Virus record (IMG/VR): IMGVR_UViG_3300027797_000026
Location: 1-64,000 of that record
Reading direction: 5' to 3' (one strand)
Length of the DNA: 64,000 bases
Source of the DNA: a virus
Shown here: piece after piece, positions 30,189 through 39,505 of the stretch
Layout of the letters: the number at the start of each line of letters is the position of its first letter
Numbering within the stretch: the stretch's first letter is position 1
Position numbers and translations under genes: made by a program
The notes under the pieces: generated by a model
The model's input: only the letters and a program-made list of their open reading frames with translations
The model's database searches: none
Told to the model about the DNA's origin: nothing

Positions 30189-30941
30189 ATGGAAAGAGAT
30201 ATGATTATAACTAGACATAAGCCAGACATTGTTCAGTATGACAATTTTTTAACCCCAGAAGAATGTAAATCAATCATTGATATCTTGGCAATAAAAATGG
30301 AAAAAGAGCAACTTAAATGGATGCCAATTTCATTTTATGAGTCTTATTCATCAGGAACCCCAGAGGTAAACGATCCAGATGTGCTTGCGGCTAATCTCCC
30401 AGGAGATTTTTTTAAGTCATTAGAGCAGAGAGTAATTGATGCTACAGCAGAAATGGCAGGCAAAGATCCAAAGCAAATGTCAAAAATTAGTTGGCACTCA
30501 CAAAGATGGGCACCAGGAGCATTTGCAAATATGCATTCTGACAATACTTCTAATGAAGGAGTGTCTGGAGCGTTTACTAGAAGTAGATACGCAACATTCC
30601 TTTATTTAAATGATGACTTTGAAGATGGAGTTTTAAACTTTAAGCACGGCCTAACAATTGTTCCAAAAACTGGAACCTTAGTAACATTTGCTGGTGGCTT
30701 TGAAAATATGCATGAAGTTACCACAGTAAAGAAAGCAATTCGATACACCCTAGGATCATTTTGGGATGACAGAGAAGAATCAGATTACCCACAAGAAGTC
30801 AGAGATGCTTGGGCAGAAGAGCTTGCAAAGATACGAGCAATTCAAAAAGAAGAAGCGGCTGAATGGGAAGACTACAGAAATAAAGGCCTTAGAATAACTT
30901 CACAAGGAAAAGAATATCCTGCTTCAGAAGTGGAAAATTAA
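30189..30941 (+). CDS. 2OG-Fe(II) oxygenase 4 of operon, 250 aa
   Basis: H116-x-D118 (NMHSDNTS), H175 (NMHEVTTV), R185. A helical, charged C-terminus from about 195 (EVRDAWAEELAKIRAIQKEE) looks like a protein-binding tail. No overlap, one base after the previous stop. Confidence 0.85.
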   Translation: MERDMIITRHKPDIVQYDNFLTPEECKSIIDILAIKMEKEQLKWMPISFYESYSSGTPEVNDPDVLAANLPGDFFKSLEQRVIDATAEMAGKDPKQMSKISWHSQRWAPGAFANMHSDNTSNEGVSGAFTRSRYATFLYLNDDFEDGVLNFKHGLTIVPKTGTLVTFAGGFENMHEVTTVKKAIRYTLGSFWDDREESDYPQEVRDAWAEELAKIRAIQKEEAAEWEDYRNKGLRITSQGKEYPASEVEN

Positions 30942-30942
30942 T

Positions 30943-31593
30943 ATGCAAAAGGATGTTGATTTTAAACAGTTTACTTTATTTGATTTACAAGTTCTAGAAA
31001 ATAATATTTGGTATTGGGAAAATGCTTTAAGTTTTCCAAATGAACTAAATACGTTTATAGAAGAAATAGATTCTGAGCCACTTTCTTATTCAAGAATTTC
31101 AAAATGGAATAATTGGACTGCAAGCGACGACTCAAATTTAATATACGGTGCTACAAAAAACATATCAATGGCTCAACTTAAAGAAACTACTGGATCTGAT
31201 GAAGTAGATAAAAAAACTTTATATATTGCAAATAGTTTTGCAATGGCTTTTGAGATGGCTAGCGATAGATATTTTGCAGGACACAATTTAGATAAAGCCC
31301 GTTATAATTTAGAAATAAATACAATCCCAATTAAAAAATGGAATCAGGGACAATCAATGGGCCCCCATTTTGATGGTCAGGACGGGAATAAAGATTTAGC
31401 ATTTTCATTAGTTGCTTATATTAATGATGACTACGAAGGTGGAGAAATTAATTTTCCAAATCAAAATGTTACTGTAAAGCCAAAGGCTGGAAGCTTAATT
31501 ATGTTTCCTTCACAACTTCCATATTTACATGAAGTAAAGCCTATTGTTTCTGGCACAAGATATATGAGCCCAGCACACGCATATATTAAATAG
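30943..31593 (+). CDS. 2OG-Fe(II) oxygenase 5 of operon, 216 aa
   Basis: H142-x-D144 (GPHFDGQ), H196 (YLHEVKPI), R206. Core strand NDDYEGGEINFPN. The operon's last oxygenase; the next gene is a collagen-like fibre with its own leaderless promoter, 20 bases downstream. Confidence 0.85.
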   Translation: MQKDVDFKQFTLFDLQVLENNIWYWENALSFPNELNTFIEEIDSEPLSYSRISKWNNWTASDDSNLIYGATKNISMAQLKETTGSDEVDKKTLYIANSFAMAFEMASDRYFAGHNLDKARYNLEINTIPIKKWNQGQSMGPHFDGQDGNKDLAFSLVAYINDDYEGGEINFPNQNVTVKPKAGSLIMFPSQLPYLHEVKPIVSGTRYMSPAHAYIK

Positions 31594-31598
31594 ATAGG

Positions 31599-31607
31599 TG
31601 GTATAAT
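31599..31607 (+). promoter_or_regulatory. Leaderless promoter of collagen-like fibre
   Basis: TGGTATAAT, then six bases and ATG at 31614. Confidence 0.75.
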
Positions 31608-31613
31608 AAAAAA

Positions 31614-32726
31614 ATGAGCACAACAGGCAAGGGCTTTAGATACCCAGTATACACAGACACCCCAGACGTACCCAGAGACCTTGGATACCTTGCGGCTGAT
31701 GTAGATGCCTACCTGGATGCTCATCCAGGCCCACAGGGGCCTTCAGGAACGTTATCCGTAGGCTCTGTTACTACAGTTAGCGCCTCTACTCCAGCGTCAG
31801 TTGTAAATGTTGGAACCGCATCAGCAGCTATATTAAATCTAACTTTGCCTAGAGGAATTGATGGTATTATTGGCGGTCCAGGTCCTTCAAATGTATTGTC
31901 TATTGGAACTGTAGCACAGGGCGGTACAGCATCAGCAACAATTACTGGAACCTCACCTACACAGACATTAAATTTAGTTTTGCCAGAAGGCCCACAAGGA
32001 ATACAGGGTCCAGTTGGCCCGCAGGGTCCTACCACGCTTGCGGTTGGAACGACTACAACTGGTGCAGCTGGAACAAATGCTTCAGTTACAAACACTGGCA
32101 CAAGTACAGCAGCAGTTTTTGCATTTACAATTCCAAGAGGAGCAACTGGTGCCACAGGTGCCACTGGAGCACAAGGAATTCCTGGTTCAAGTGCAACAAT
32201 AGATCCAGTGCCAACTACAATATCTTTAAATATTCCAACAACAGCAGGCTACGGAGTAAACTCAAATTGGTACCCACTTGCAAACAATTTATACTCAATT
32301 GGTCAGCCAATAGATACTCCTTCAGGAGTTACATCAAACAGATTTTGGAAAACAATATATTCTAATACTGGAGCAGTTGCTACATCAGATCAGCGACTAA
32401 AGACAGATATAGTTAGCTCCACACTCGGTCTTAATTTTATAAACGATTTAAATCCAGTAAGTTATAAGTTTATTGAAGGCGGTAAAGAAATAGTTGATGG
32501 TGATTTAGTTTCTATACCTGGATCAAGAACTCATTACGGACTTATTGCACAAGAGGTAAAAGAAGTTTTAGATGCATCTGGAGTAGCAGATTTTGCTGGT
32601 TGGGTAAAGCTGGATATGTCAGAAGCAGATTCTATGCAAGCATTAAGATATGATCAGTTTATTGCACCACTTATTAAAGCAGTACAAGAGCTTACAGCGA
32701 GAGTTAAAGCCCTAGAAGAGATTTAA
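31614..32726 (+). CDS. Collagen-like fibre with S74 chaperone domain, 370 aa
   Basis: Short collagen-type Gly-X-Y parts (PGPQGPSG, GPQGIQGPVGPQGPT, GATGATGATGAQGIPG) alternate with beta repeats. The C-terminal third from about 256 (SDQRLKTDIV ... HYGLIAQEV) is a peptidase S74 / intramolecular chaperone, which assists trimerisation and then usually cuts itself off; the Ser nucleophile is in ATSDQR. Prolines in the Y position are the classic target of prolyl 4-hydroxylases, and this gene follows the oxygenase operon directly. Confidence 0.8.
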   Translation: MSTTGKGFRYPVYTDTPDVPRDLGYLAADVDAYLDAHPGPQGPSGTLSVGSVTTVSASTPASVVNVGTASAAILNLTLPRGIDGIIGGPGPSNVLSIGTVAQGGTASATITGTSPTQTLNLVLPEGPQGIQGPVGPQGPTTLAVGTTTTGAAGTNASVTNTGTSTAAVFAFTIPRGATGATGATGAQGIPGSSATIDPVPTTISLNIPTTAGYGVNSNWYPLANNLYSIGQPIDTPSGVTSNRFWKTIYSNTGAVATSDQRLKTDIVSSTLGLNFINDLNPVSYKFIEGGKEIVDGDLVSIPGSRTHYGLIAQEVKEVLDASGVADFAGWVKLDMSEADSMQALRYDQFIAPLIKAVQELTARVKALEEI

Positions 32727-32729
32727 GAC

Positions 32730-34535
32730 ATGTCATATAAATATACTGTCTTAAAAGATAACCCAGTCGCATTTTTTTTATTAGACGAAGTTCGTTCTGG
32801 AGAAGCTGGTGTATACAGCAATTTAACTACATTATATCCAACATACCAAGCTTTAAAAGATAGCGGAGTTTCATATGCTGCAGTAAGCGGGCTGCCAATA
32901 ATTGATTACACTGGAAACTCTATGGAGGGGTATGCAATTAATACTTCAAGCATGGAGGTTCTTCCTATTATTGGAGCGGGAGTAAGAGGAACAGAAATAA
33001 ATGAAGATGCACAGATAAGCCTAAAAGCCCTAGGACTTGGTATGAATAGAAATCCAGATGGCCCATTCTCATTTGAAATATGGTTTAGTCCAGCCAAAGA
33101 TGACAATGCCGAATATATTATTCTAGGCGATGCTGCCAATTCAATTGGCCTATTCTATAAAAATGAAAATATTATTTTTAAATGTAGCCCAACACAGACG
33201 GTTTGGCATAAGATTACAAAAAATAAAGCTATGCATGTTGTAGGTATGTTTTCTAAAGATACAATTTCACTTTATGTCGATGGCAAAATTGTTTCTGAAA
33301 GTCCAGTTGTAGATAGCTTTAAATTTACTAATACAAGCTTAAACCTATCTTTGGGGCCAGCCAACTCAGGCAAAAAATTTATTGTTGATTCAGCAGCAAT
33401 ATATGCCTATGAGCTAGAAGAAGCAAAAATATTAAATCATTATCTGTCTGGATACAAAGAGACAAAGTACTCACAAATTGTTTATTCAAATAATGGAATT
33501 CTTTTTTCATTAAACTCGGCCTCAGTAAGACCAGACATTTCATATAGGTATCCTGGAATAAAAGCACTAGAAGAGCTTGCCTCTGGAGATGCATATTATA
33601 ACTCAGAGTATAACAGAATTGAGTTTGAAGAAACAGATGCCGTGGAAACAAAAACATTTTCTTTTCAAGAAAGACTGTATGTATCAAATCCAGAAGATAT
33701 TGTTTCTTCTAAAATTTGCTATGGGCAGGATGTAGATAATATTTTGGTTGAAATACAAATCCCAAATCAGCCATGGGTAGTTTGCAAAAATAATTCTCCA
33801 ATGCCATACTACAACAAAAACCAGAACTCAGGAAGCCCAATATTAGATATAAGGGTAACAATGACGACACAGGATTCATCCTTTGACCTACCTTACTTTG
33901 ATAAGCTAGAAATTGATATGTATTCAAATAAAGATTTTTATGCAGATAATTCTGGATCAAAAATATACTCAGCATACGACTATGCAGTAGGACAATATAA
34001 TTACCCAGTAAGAATGCAGAATAAATACAACGGACTTTCAATGTATTCTGGCCACGGGTTTTCTGTAGATCTTTCTATTCAGCCACGGACAATAGAGATG
34101 TTCTTTACTCCAAGGGGTGGACAAAATGTATTGTTTTCTTCAGCATCCTCATCAATTAAATGGGCGGCTAACGGGTTAATAACAAAAGCTGGAATTTCTG
34201 CTATATACGTAAATGGTATAAATAGGACATCAGAGACTAATGTATCCACGTTCTTGCTAAATGATGTTGCACACCATATTGTAATTGTATTAAGTCAGTC
34301 AGCCTTAAATATTAAGTTTAATCAAAATCAATTAGATACAGAGTATGGAACTTCAAATCTATATAACAATATAGCTTTTTACGAGAAGGCTTTTACGTCC
34401 GCAGAAGCAATAAATAACTACAGGCTTTACTGCTCAGATAACTCAAAGGTTGTTACTGACCCAGGAGTGACTATATCTGAAAGTGCCCAAGGTCAGGATG
34501 GAACCTCATACTTTATAAGGTTATTTGACCAGTAG
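32730..34535 (+). CDS. LamG/ConA-type adhesin, 601 aa
   Basis: GPFSFEIWFSPAKDDNAEYI then AMHVVGMFSKDTISLYVDGK is a concanavalin A-like (LamG) fold of glycan-binding proteins; a second copy appears near 440-560 (RTIEMFFTPRGGQNVLFSSA). No catalytic residues are evident. A likely receptor-binding virion protein. Confidence 0.75.
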   Translation: MSYKYTVLKDNPVAFFLLDEVRSGEAGVYSNLTTLYPTYQALKDSGVSYAAVSGLPIIDYTGNSMEGYAINTSSMEVLPIIGAGVRGTEINEDAQISLKALGLGMNRNPDGPFSFEIWFSPAKDDNAEYIILGDAANSIGLFYKNENIIFKCSPTQTVWHKITKNKAMHVVGMFSKDTISLYVDGKIVSESPVVDSFKFTNTSLNLSLGPANSGKKFIVDSAAIYAYELEEAKILNHYLSGYKETKYSQIVYSNNGILFSLNSASVRPDISYRYPGIKALEELASGDAYYNSEYNRIEFEETDAVETKTFSFQERLYVSNPEDIVSSKICYGQDVDNILVEIQIPNQPWVVCKNNSPMPYYNKNQNSGSPILDIRVTMTTQDSSFDLPYFDKLEIDMYSNKDFYADNSGSKIYSAYDYAVGQYNYPVRMQNKYNGLSMYSGHGFSVDLSIQPRTIEMFFTPRGGQNVLFSSASSSIKWAANGLITKAGISAIYVNGINRTSETNVSTFLLNDVAHHIVIVLSQSALNIKFNQNQLDTEYGTSNLYNNIAFYEKAFTSAEAINNYRLYCSDNSKVVTDPGVTISESAQGQDGTSYFIRLFDQ

Positions 34536-34558
34536 GTTGCACAATTTTTAAAAAAAGT
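34536..34558 (+). terminator. Hairpin at end of fibre region
   Basis: TGCAC / GTGCA with an A/T-rich loop; a weak stem just after the LamG gene stop. Confidence 0.4.
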
Positions 34559-34579
34559 GCATTGTCGTGGTATCAAGGC

Positions 34580-34608
34580 TGGACTTTTGCTAAGAATAAT
34601 GATAAACT
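34580..34608 (+). promoter_or_regulatory. Promoter of the head module
   Basis: TGGACT, 17 bases, TGATAAACT-type -10 (TAAACT at 34603-34608), leaving a leader of about three bases. Confidence 0.6.
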
Positions 34609-34617
34609 GTTTTACAT

Positions 34618-34956
34618 ATGGAAATATTAAACCAAAAAAGCGAAGTTGTTGAAGAAACACGCCTAGGCATATACGTATGGGAAATGCCAGATGGTCGATG
34701 GATTGGAGACGATGATGGCAATTTCCTTTCGATAACATCCGTAAAAGGAAATAGATCTAGAATGAACGTTCTAGCTGATGCCGTAAGACACTATGGGATA
34801 TATGAAGGAAAGCCAAAGTTTTTGTCTGGAAGAAGAAAGATTGATGACGAAGAGTTTGAGTATCAAAACCAAAGACTTAAATGGGGGCTTACACCAGACC
34901 CTCTTGATATCGGAGAATATAAAGACCAGGTTTTACGAGGGGGATCAGTAACATGA
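34618..34956 (+). CDS. Hypothetical protein upstream of portal, 112 aa
   Basis: WEMPDGRWIGDDDGNFLSIT, then a helical part. Its four-base overlap with the portal gene links it to head assembly. Unrecognised; the place just before portal suggests a packaging or portal partner. Confidence 0.7.
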   Translation: MEILNQKSEVVEETRLGIYVWEMPDGRWIGDDDGNFLSITSVKGNRSRMNVLADAVRHYGIYEGKPKFLSGRRKIDDEEFEYQNQRLKWGLTPDPLDIGEYKDQVLRGGSVT

Positions 34957-36536
34957 CACAATTTTTAGAAGACGGAACAGAAGATACATACGAGGTATCT
35001 GTTAAAAATAGCTCAGATCTATTTTCATTTAAAAAAGAAAAAGAGCATGTGGACCCATTTGGTATTGGAATAGATGACCTTAAAAAAGTAAGAGGTCTAG
35101 GAACAAACTTTAAAAGAAAAGTAAACAGAGACTTTGCAAAATCATTTACTGGTAAAGATGGTTCGGGAACACAACAGAATCTATTGCAGTCAGCCGTTAC
35201 TGGATATGCAATGTTTGATCTTGTTCAGCCAGTATATAACCTAGAATACCTATCTCAAATCTATGAGGTTTCAACTTACAACTACGCTGCTATCAATGCA
35301 AAGGTTGCAAACATTGTTGGTCTTGGATATTCCTTTATGGAAACTAGAAAAACAAACGACGCAATTGATGCAATATCAGATGATAAGCAATTAGATAGAG
35401 CACGTAGAAAGCTAAATAAATTAAAGCAGGATTTGCAAGACTGGCTAGATGCAACTAACGATGAAGATACTTTTACAGAGACCCTTATAAAGGTCTATAC
35501 AGACTTAGAGGCAACAGGCAACGGATACATTGAAATTGGAAGAACTACAGGCGGAGACATTGGGTATATAGGACACATCCCAGCTAAGACAATGCGTGTT
35601 AGAAGACTAAGAGATGGCTTTATGCAATTGCTTTACGGCAAGGCTGTTTTCTTTAGAAACTTTGGAGATTCAGAAACTGTGAACCCAATTGGAGAATCAG
35701 AAGATAGACCAAATGAGATTATTCATTTGAAGAAGTATACTCCAATGAATAACTATTACGGTATCCCAGATATTGTTGCAGCTCAAATGTCATTGGCTGG
35801 AAATGAATTTGCTGGAAGATATAACCTAGATTACTTTGAAAATAAAGCGGTCCCAAGATATATTATTACAGTAAAAGGAGCAAAGCTTTCACCAGAGTCA
35901 GAAAGAAAATTGCTTGAATTTTTCCAGGTTGGATTAAAAGGAAAGAACCACAGATCTCTTTATATACCTTTGCCAGCAGACACACAGGATAATAAAGTTG
36001 AATTTAAAATGGAGCCAGTCGAGGCTGGAGCCCAAGAGTCATCATTTAATATTTACAGACAGTCGAATAGAGACGAAATATTGCTTGCCCACAGAGTCCC
36101 AATTAATAAAATTGGTGTTCCAGAGGGAGTATCTTTGGCAAATGCCAGAGATGCAGATAAAACATTTAAAGAGCAGGTTTGTCGTCCAGCACAAATGAGA
36201 TTAGAGAAAAGAATTAATTCAATTATTGAAGAAAAGACTGACGCTCTAAAAATTAAATTTGAAGAGCTTACTCTTACAGATGAAGATACTCAATCTCAAA
36301 TAGATGAAAGATATCTTAGAATGCAGGTAATTACCCCTAATGAAGTTAGAATTAGAAAGGGATTAATTCCAGTAGATGGCGGAGACGAAATGGTTGAATT
36401 AAAACCTCAGCAAGCCGCTGACCAAAAGGCTACAGCTGGAAAAACTAGAGCCAGGGATTCTGAAAGATCTGCTGCCTCATCGGATAAAGTCGGAGAAGGC
36501 AGAAATGCTAAAGGCGACGGAAGCCGAGTCGACTAA
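34953..36536 (+). CDS. Portal protein, 527 aa
   Basis: Forms the dodecameric DNA entry channel of the head. Portal features of the PBSX/HK97-like type: YNYAAINAKVANIVGLGYSF, KTMRVRRL, a long central part with NYYGIPDIVAAQMSLAGNEF, and DRAPINKIG-like HRVPINKIGVPEGVS. The C-terminus is helical and polar (KPQQAADQKATAGKTRARDS). Next to protease and capsid. Confidence 0.9.
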   Translation: MTQFLEDGTEDTYEVSVKNSSDLFSFKKEKEHVDPFGIGIDDLKKVRGLGTNFKRKVNRDFAKSFTGKDGSGTQQNLLQSAVTGYAMFDLVQPVYNLEYLSQIYEVSTYNYAAINAKVANIVGLGYSFMETRKTNDAIDAISDDKQLDRARRKLNKLKQDLQDWLDATNDEDTFTETLIKVYTDLEATGNGYIEIGRTTGGDIGYIGHIPAKTMRVRRLRDGFMQLLYGKAVFFRNFGDSETVNPIGESEDRPNEIIHLKKYTPMNNYYGIPDIVAAQMSLAGNEFAGRYNLDYFENKAVPRYIITVKGAKLSPESERKLLEFFQVGLKGKNHRSLYIPLPADTQDNKVEFKMEPVEAGAQESSFNIYRQSNRDEILLAHRVPINKIGVPEGVSLANARDADKTFKEQVCRPAQMRLEKRINSIIEEKTDALKIKFEELTLTDEDTQSQIDERYLRMQVITPNEVRIRKGLIPVDGGDEMVELKPQQAADQKATAGKTRARDSERSAASSDKVGEGRNAKGDGSRVD

Positions 36537-36589
36537 ATCCAATCAACTACGATTTGCCTTTTTATATGTATAAGTATAAAATTAAGCAT

Positions 36590-37933
36590 ATGAACATAGA
36601 AAAAAGCCAGTGGTCCTCCGACGGCCAAAACCTTCATTTATCTGTTCCATTTACAAAAGTAAACAGAGAGAATAGAACCGTGTCTGGATTTGCTACATTA
36701 GATAATGTGGATCAAACAGGAGACGTTGTTACTGCTGAAGCAAGCCTAAAAGCATTCGAAGCTTTTAGAGGAAACTTAAGAGAGATGCATCAGCCAATGG
36801 CAGTAGGCAAGGTTGTATCATTTAAGCCAGAGACATACTATGATCAAAAGTCAAAAGAATTTTACAATGGAGTTTATGTTACTTCATATATTTCAAAGGG
36901 CGCACAAGATACTTGGGAGAAAGTTCTTGACGGAACACTTTCAGGTTTTTCAATCGGCGGAAAGATTAAAGAGTCAGACAACGAAATGAATAAGTCAACA
37001 GGAGAGACTGTAAGATTTATTAAAGATTATGATTTAGTAGAACTTTCAATTGTAGATTCACCAGCTAACGAAATGTGTAATATCATTTCAATTGAAAAAG
37101 CAAATGGTCAGCTTATTTTTAAAGGAATGGCAACAGAAGTTGTCACAGAAAATATTTTTTATTGTGAAGATAGCGATTCTGTTTTTATCTCAACAGACAA
37201 GACATACTCTTCTCCAGTCACTGGAAAAGAAGCTACGCTAATTGGTTGGGTTGAAAGCTCAGACCATAACAAATCAAAAGAGATAGATAAAGTTCTTGCT
37301 TCATTTAAGAAGTCAAGAGTTACGTTGCCTGCAACACAAACAATAGCAAAACAGGCAAACGCACAAGGAGGTAATGAAGTGGAAAAACTAAACGCACAGG
37401 CTGCAGAATCAGTTGTAACTGAAGAAGTAGTTGTAGTTGAAGAGACCATGGCAGAGACTAATATCGATGCCGTCGAAGAAGCATCAGCTGCTGTTGATAC
37501 AGTAGAAGATGCAGACTCTGCTTCTGTAGATGTCTTTAAGTCAGCTGATGCTAACGCACCAGTTGCAGTTGAAGTCGAAGAGCCTGATTTTGCAAAAATG
37601 TTAGTAGACCTAAAGGGATTCTTTGCAGATACTCTTAGCAAGGCTACAGAGGCAAATGCAGTACAGGTTTCAGAAATTAAAGAAACTGTAGAAACTTTTA
37701 GCAAGGGCTTAAATGCTCAAATCACAGAATTAGCAGAAAAGCACAGCGCACTTAGTGCAGCTGTAACAGAAATAAAGGGCACCATTGATGGTGTTCAAAA
37801 GCGTGTAGATGCCGTAGAAGGCGATACAGCAATTAAGAAGTCCTCAGACCTTGGCGGGTCTGCGGTACAAGCAGTAAACAAATCAAAATGGAACGGTTCT
37901 TTCCTCGGTTCCGTAAACGAAATATTTAACTAG
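36590..37933 (+). CDS. Prohead protease fused to scaffold-like tail, 447 aa
   Basis: The N-terminal domain is the XkdF-like / caudoviral prohead serine protease: GFATLDNVDQTGDVV, His in LREMHQPMAVG, Ser in VELSIVDSPANE. The C-terminal half from about 270 is acidic, Ala/Val-rich, then a coiled coil (SEIKETVETFSKGLNAQITE), like a scaffolding protein. A protease-scaffold fusion would explain why no separate scaffold gene lies before the capsid. The start at 36590 is chosen by the family's usual beginning; a reading from 36554 is longer. Confidence 0.8.
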   Translation: MNIEKSQWSSDGQNLHLSVPFTKVNRENRTVSGFATLDNVDQTGDVVTAEASLKAFEAFRGNLREMHQPMAVGKVVSFKPETYYDQKSKEFYNGVYVTSYISKGAQDTWEKVLDGTLSGFSIGGKIKESDNEMNKSTGETVRFIKDYDLVELSIVDSPANEMCNIISIEKANGQLIFKGMATEVVTENIFYCEDSDSVFISTDKTYSSPVTGKEATLIGWVESSDHNKSKEIDKVLASFKKSRVTLPATQTIAKQANAQGGNEVEKLNAQAAESVVTEEVVVVEETMAETNIDAVEEASAAVDTVEDADSASVDVFKSADANAPVAVEVEEPDFAKMLVDLKGFFADTLSKATEANAVQVSEIKETVETFSKGLNAQITELAEKHSALSAAVTEIKGTIDGVQKRVDAVEGDTAIKKSSDLGGSAVQAVNKSKWNGSFLGSVNEIFN

Positions 37934-37947
37934 GGTAGGTGAATTAT

Positions 37948-38994
37948 ATGAGCAATGAATTATTAGAAAAAGCAGCAGCAGCTGGTACAACAGTATCAAC
38001 TGGCTTCGACTCAAACACTGGAATGTCAGGAGTACATCGTCAATCAGAAGATGGTAACGGTGGACTTTTAAATCCAGAACAATCAGCTCGCTTCCTAGAC
38101 TATATGTTCGACGCAACCGTAATTGGTAAGGTCGCACGTACGGTCAGAATGAAGTCAGACACAACAGAGATTGATCGTATGTCAGTAGGAGAAAAGCTTG
38201 TTAAGCTTGCATCCGAAGGAGAAAACACAGGAGTTAACTCAGGTGTAACTTTCTCAAAGATCTCTCTCACAACAAAGAAGCTCCGCCTTGACTGGGAACT
38301 CTCAACAGAGTCACTAGAAGACAACATCGAGGGTGCAGATCTAGAAGATCATATTGCACGTTTGATGGCAACACAGGCTGGAAACGACATTGAAGATCTT
38401 CTTCTTAACGGTAACGCCGCAGGAACAGATCCACTATACAAGGCCTTTGATGGTGTTGTAAAGAAGGCCAAGACAAGTGCTCACGTAGTAGATGCTGCAG
38501 GTGCAGCAATTTCTCGTGAAGTATTTAACAAGGCACTTAAGGCACTTCCACGTAAGTACAAGCAGCGTCGTACAGACCTACGCTTCCTTGCGGGATCAAA
38601 CTTGATCCAGGATTACCTATTCTCAACATCACAAAACATCCAGAACGTTAACCCACAGGATATTGCTTCAGGCATCATCCGCGGTGAGGTTGCACCAGTT
38701 TCAGGTCCAGCAGGATATGTAGCTCCATACGCATTTGGTATTCCAATCGTTGAAGTTCCATTGCTTCCAGAAACACAAGCAGGAGATTACGCATCACCAA
38801 CAGGTTCACACGGAGATATCCACTTGACATTTCCTAATAACGTTGTTGTCGGCGTAAAGCGTGACGTAACAGTCTACCGCTTCTTCTGGCCACGTAAGGA
38901 CTCAATCGAGTACACAATGTATACTCGTGTTGGTGTTCAGATCGAGCAGGCAGACGCTTGGGTAGTCGTAAAGAACGTTAAGGTTGCTTCCTAA
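37948..38994 (+). CDS. Major capsid protein, 348 aa
   Basis: HK97-fold type by length, position and the phrases TVRMKSDTTEIDRMSVGEKL, LDWELSTESLEDN and NDIEDLLLNGNAA. The start at 37948 (MSNELLEKAAAAG) has GGTAGGTGA upstream; a GTG at 37939 is less likely. Codons shift to CGT/CGC, CTC and GGT, unlike the AGA-rich neighbours, as expected of the most abundant protein. Confidence 0.9.
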   Translation: MSNELLEKAAAAGTTVSTGFDSNTGMSGVHRQSEDGNGGLLNPEQSARFLDYMFDATVIGKVARTVRMKSDTTEIDRMSVGEKLVKLASEGENTGVNSGVTFSKISLTTKKLRLDWELSTESLEDNIEGADLEDHIARLMATQAGNDIEDLLLNGNAAGTDPLYKAFDGVVKKAKTSAHVVDAAGAAISREVFNKALKALPRKYKQRRTDLRFLAGSNLIQDYLFSTSQNIQNVNPQDIASGIIRGEVAPVSGPAGYVAPYAFGIPIVEVPLLPETQAGDYASPTGSHGDIHLTFPNNVVVGVKRDVTVYRFFWPRKDSIEYTMYTRVGVQIEQADAWVVVKNVKVAS

Positions 38995-39016
38995 TTAGGA
39001 ATTAATCTCAAGAAAG

Positions 39017-39038
39017 GCCCCCAATTAATTTTGGGGGC
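39017..39038 (+). terminator. Strong terminator after capsid gene
   Basis: GCCCCCAA / TTGGGGGC with loop TTAATT and a TTTTCATTTT tail. Confidence 0.9.
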
Positions 39039-39058
39039 TTTTCATTTTAATTATACAA

Positions 39059-39067
39059 TGCTATAAT
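39059..39067 (+). promoter_or_regulatory. Late extended -10 promoter
   Basis: TGCTATAAT right after the capsid terminator; leader of about 21 bases with AAAAAGGAG. Confidence 0.75.
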
Positions 39068-39094
39068 GGTTTTACCTAGAAAAAGGAGTATTAA

Positions 39095-39490
39095 ATGTCT
39101 TTTGACACATTAAAGGTCGGAGAGCTGAAAGCAATTGCAGAGGATTTTGCGGTTGATACAGAAGGCCTTAAAAACAAGCAGGATATAATTGCAGCACTAT
39201 CAGAAGAAGGAGTGACTTACGCAGTATATGCAAAGACACTCAAGGATGTAGAAGACGCAAAAGAAGAGATTGAAATCCTTCCAGTATTTGATCCAAAGTC
39301 GGAACGCTCAGAGGATACAGTACTAGTTATGATGACAAGAGCAAATGTTAGATACGATATTTTGGGACACACTTTTACAAGCACCCATCCATTCGTAGCA
39401 ATGCATAAAGATGCTGCTCAGCAAATTTTTGATATAGAGGAGGGTTTTCGTTTAGCGACACCAAAAGAAGTACAGGATTATTACAGCTAA
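39095..39490 (+). CDS. Head protein with SAP/HeH-like N-terminus, 131 aa
   Basis: LKVGELKAIAEDFAVDTEGL and KNKQDIIAALSEEG make a two-helix SAP/HeH motif, used by some phages to hold DNA or capsid. The C-terminal part (TFTSTHPFVAMHKDAAQQIF) resembles head accessory proteins of actinophages. Next to capsid. Confidence 0.65.
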   Translation: MSFDTLKVGELKAIAEDFAVDTEGLKNKQDIIAALSEEGVTYAVYAKTLKDVEDAKEEIEILPVFDPKSERSEDTVLVMMTRANVRYDILGHTFTSTHPFVAMHKDAAQQIFDIEEGFRLATPKEVQDYYS

Positions 39491-39505
39491 GCTTAAACGT
39501 AACAA

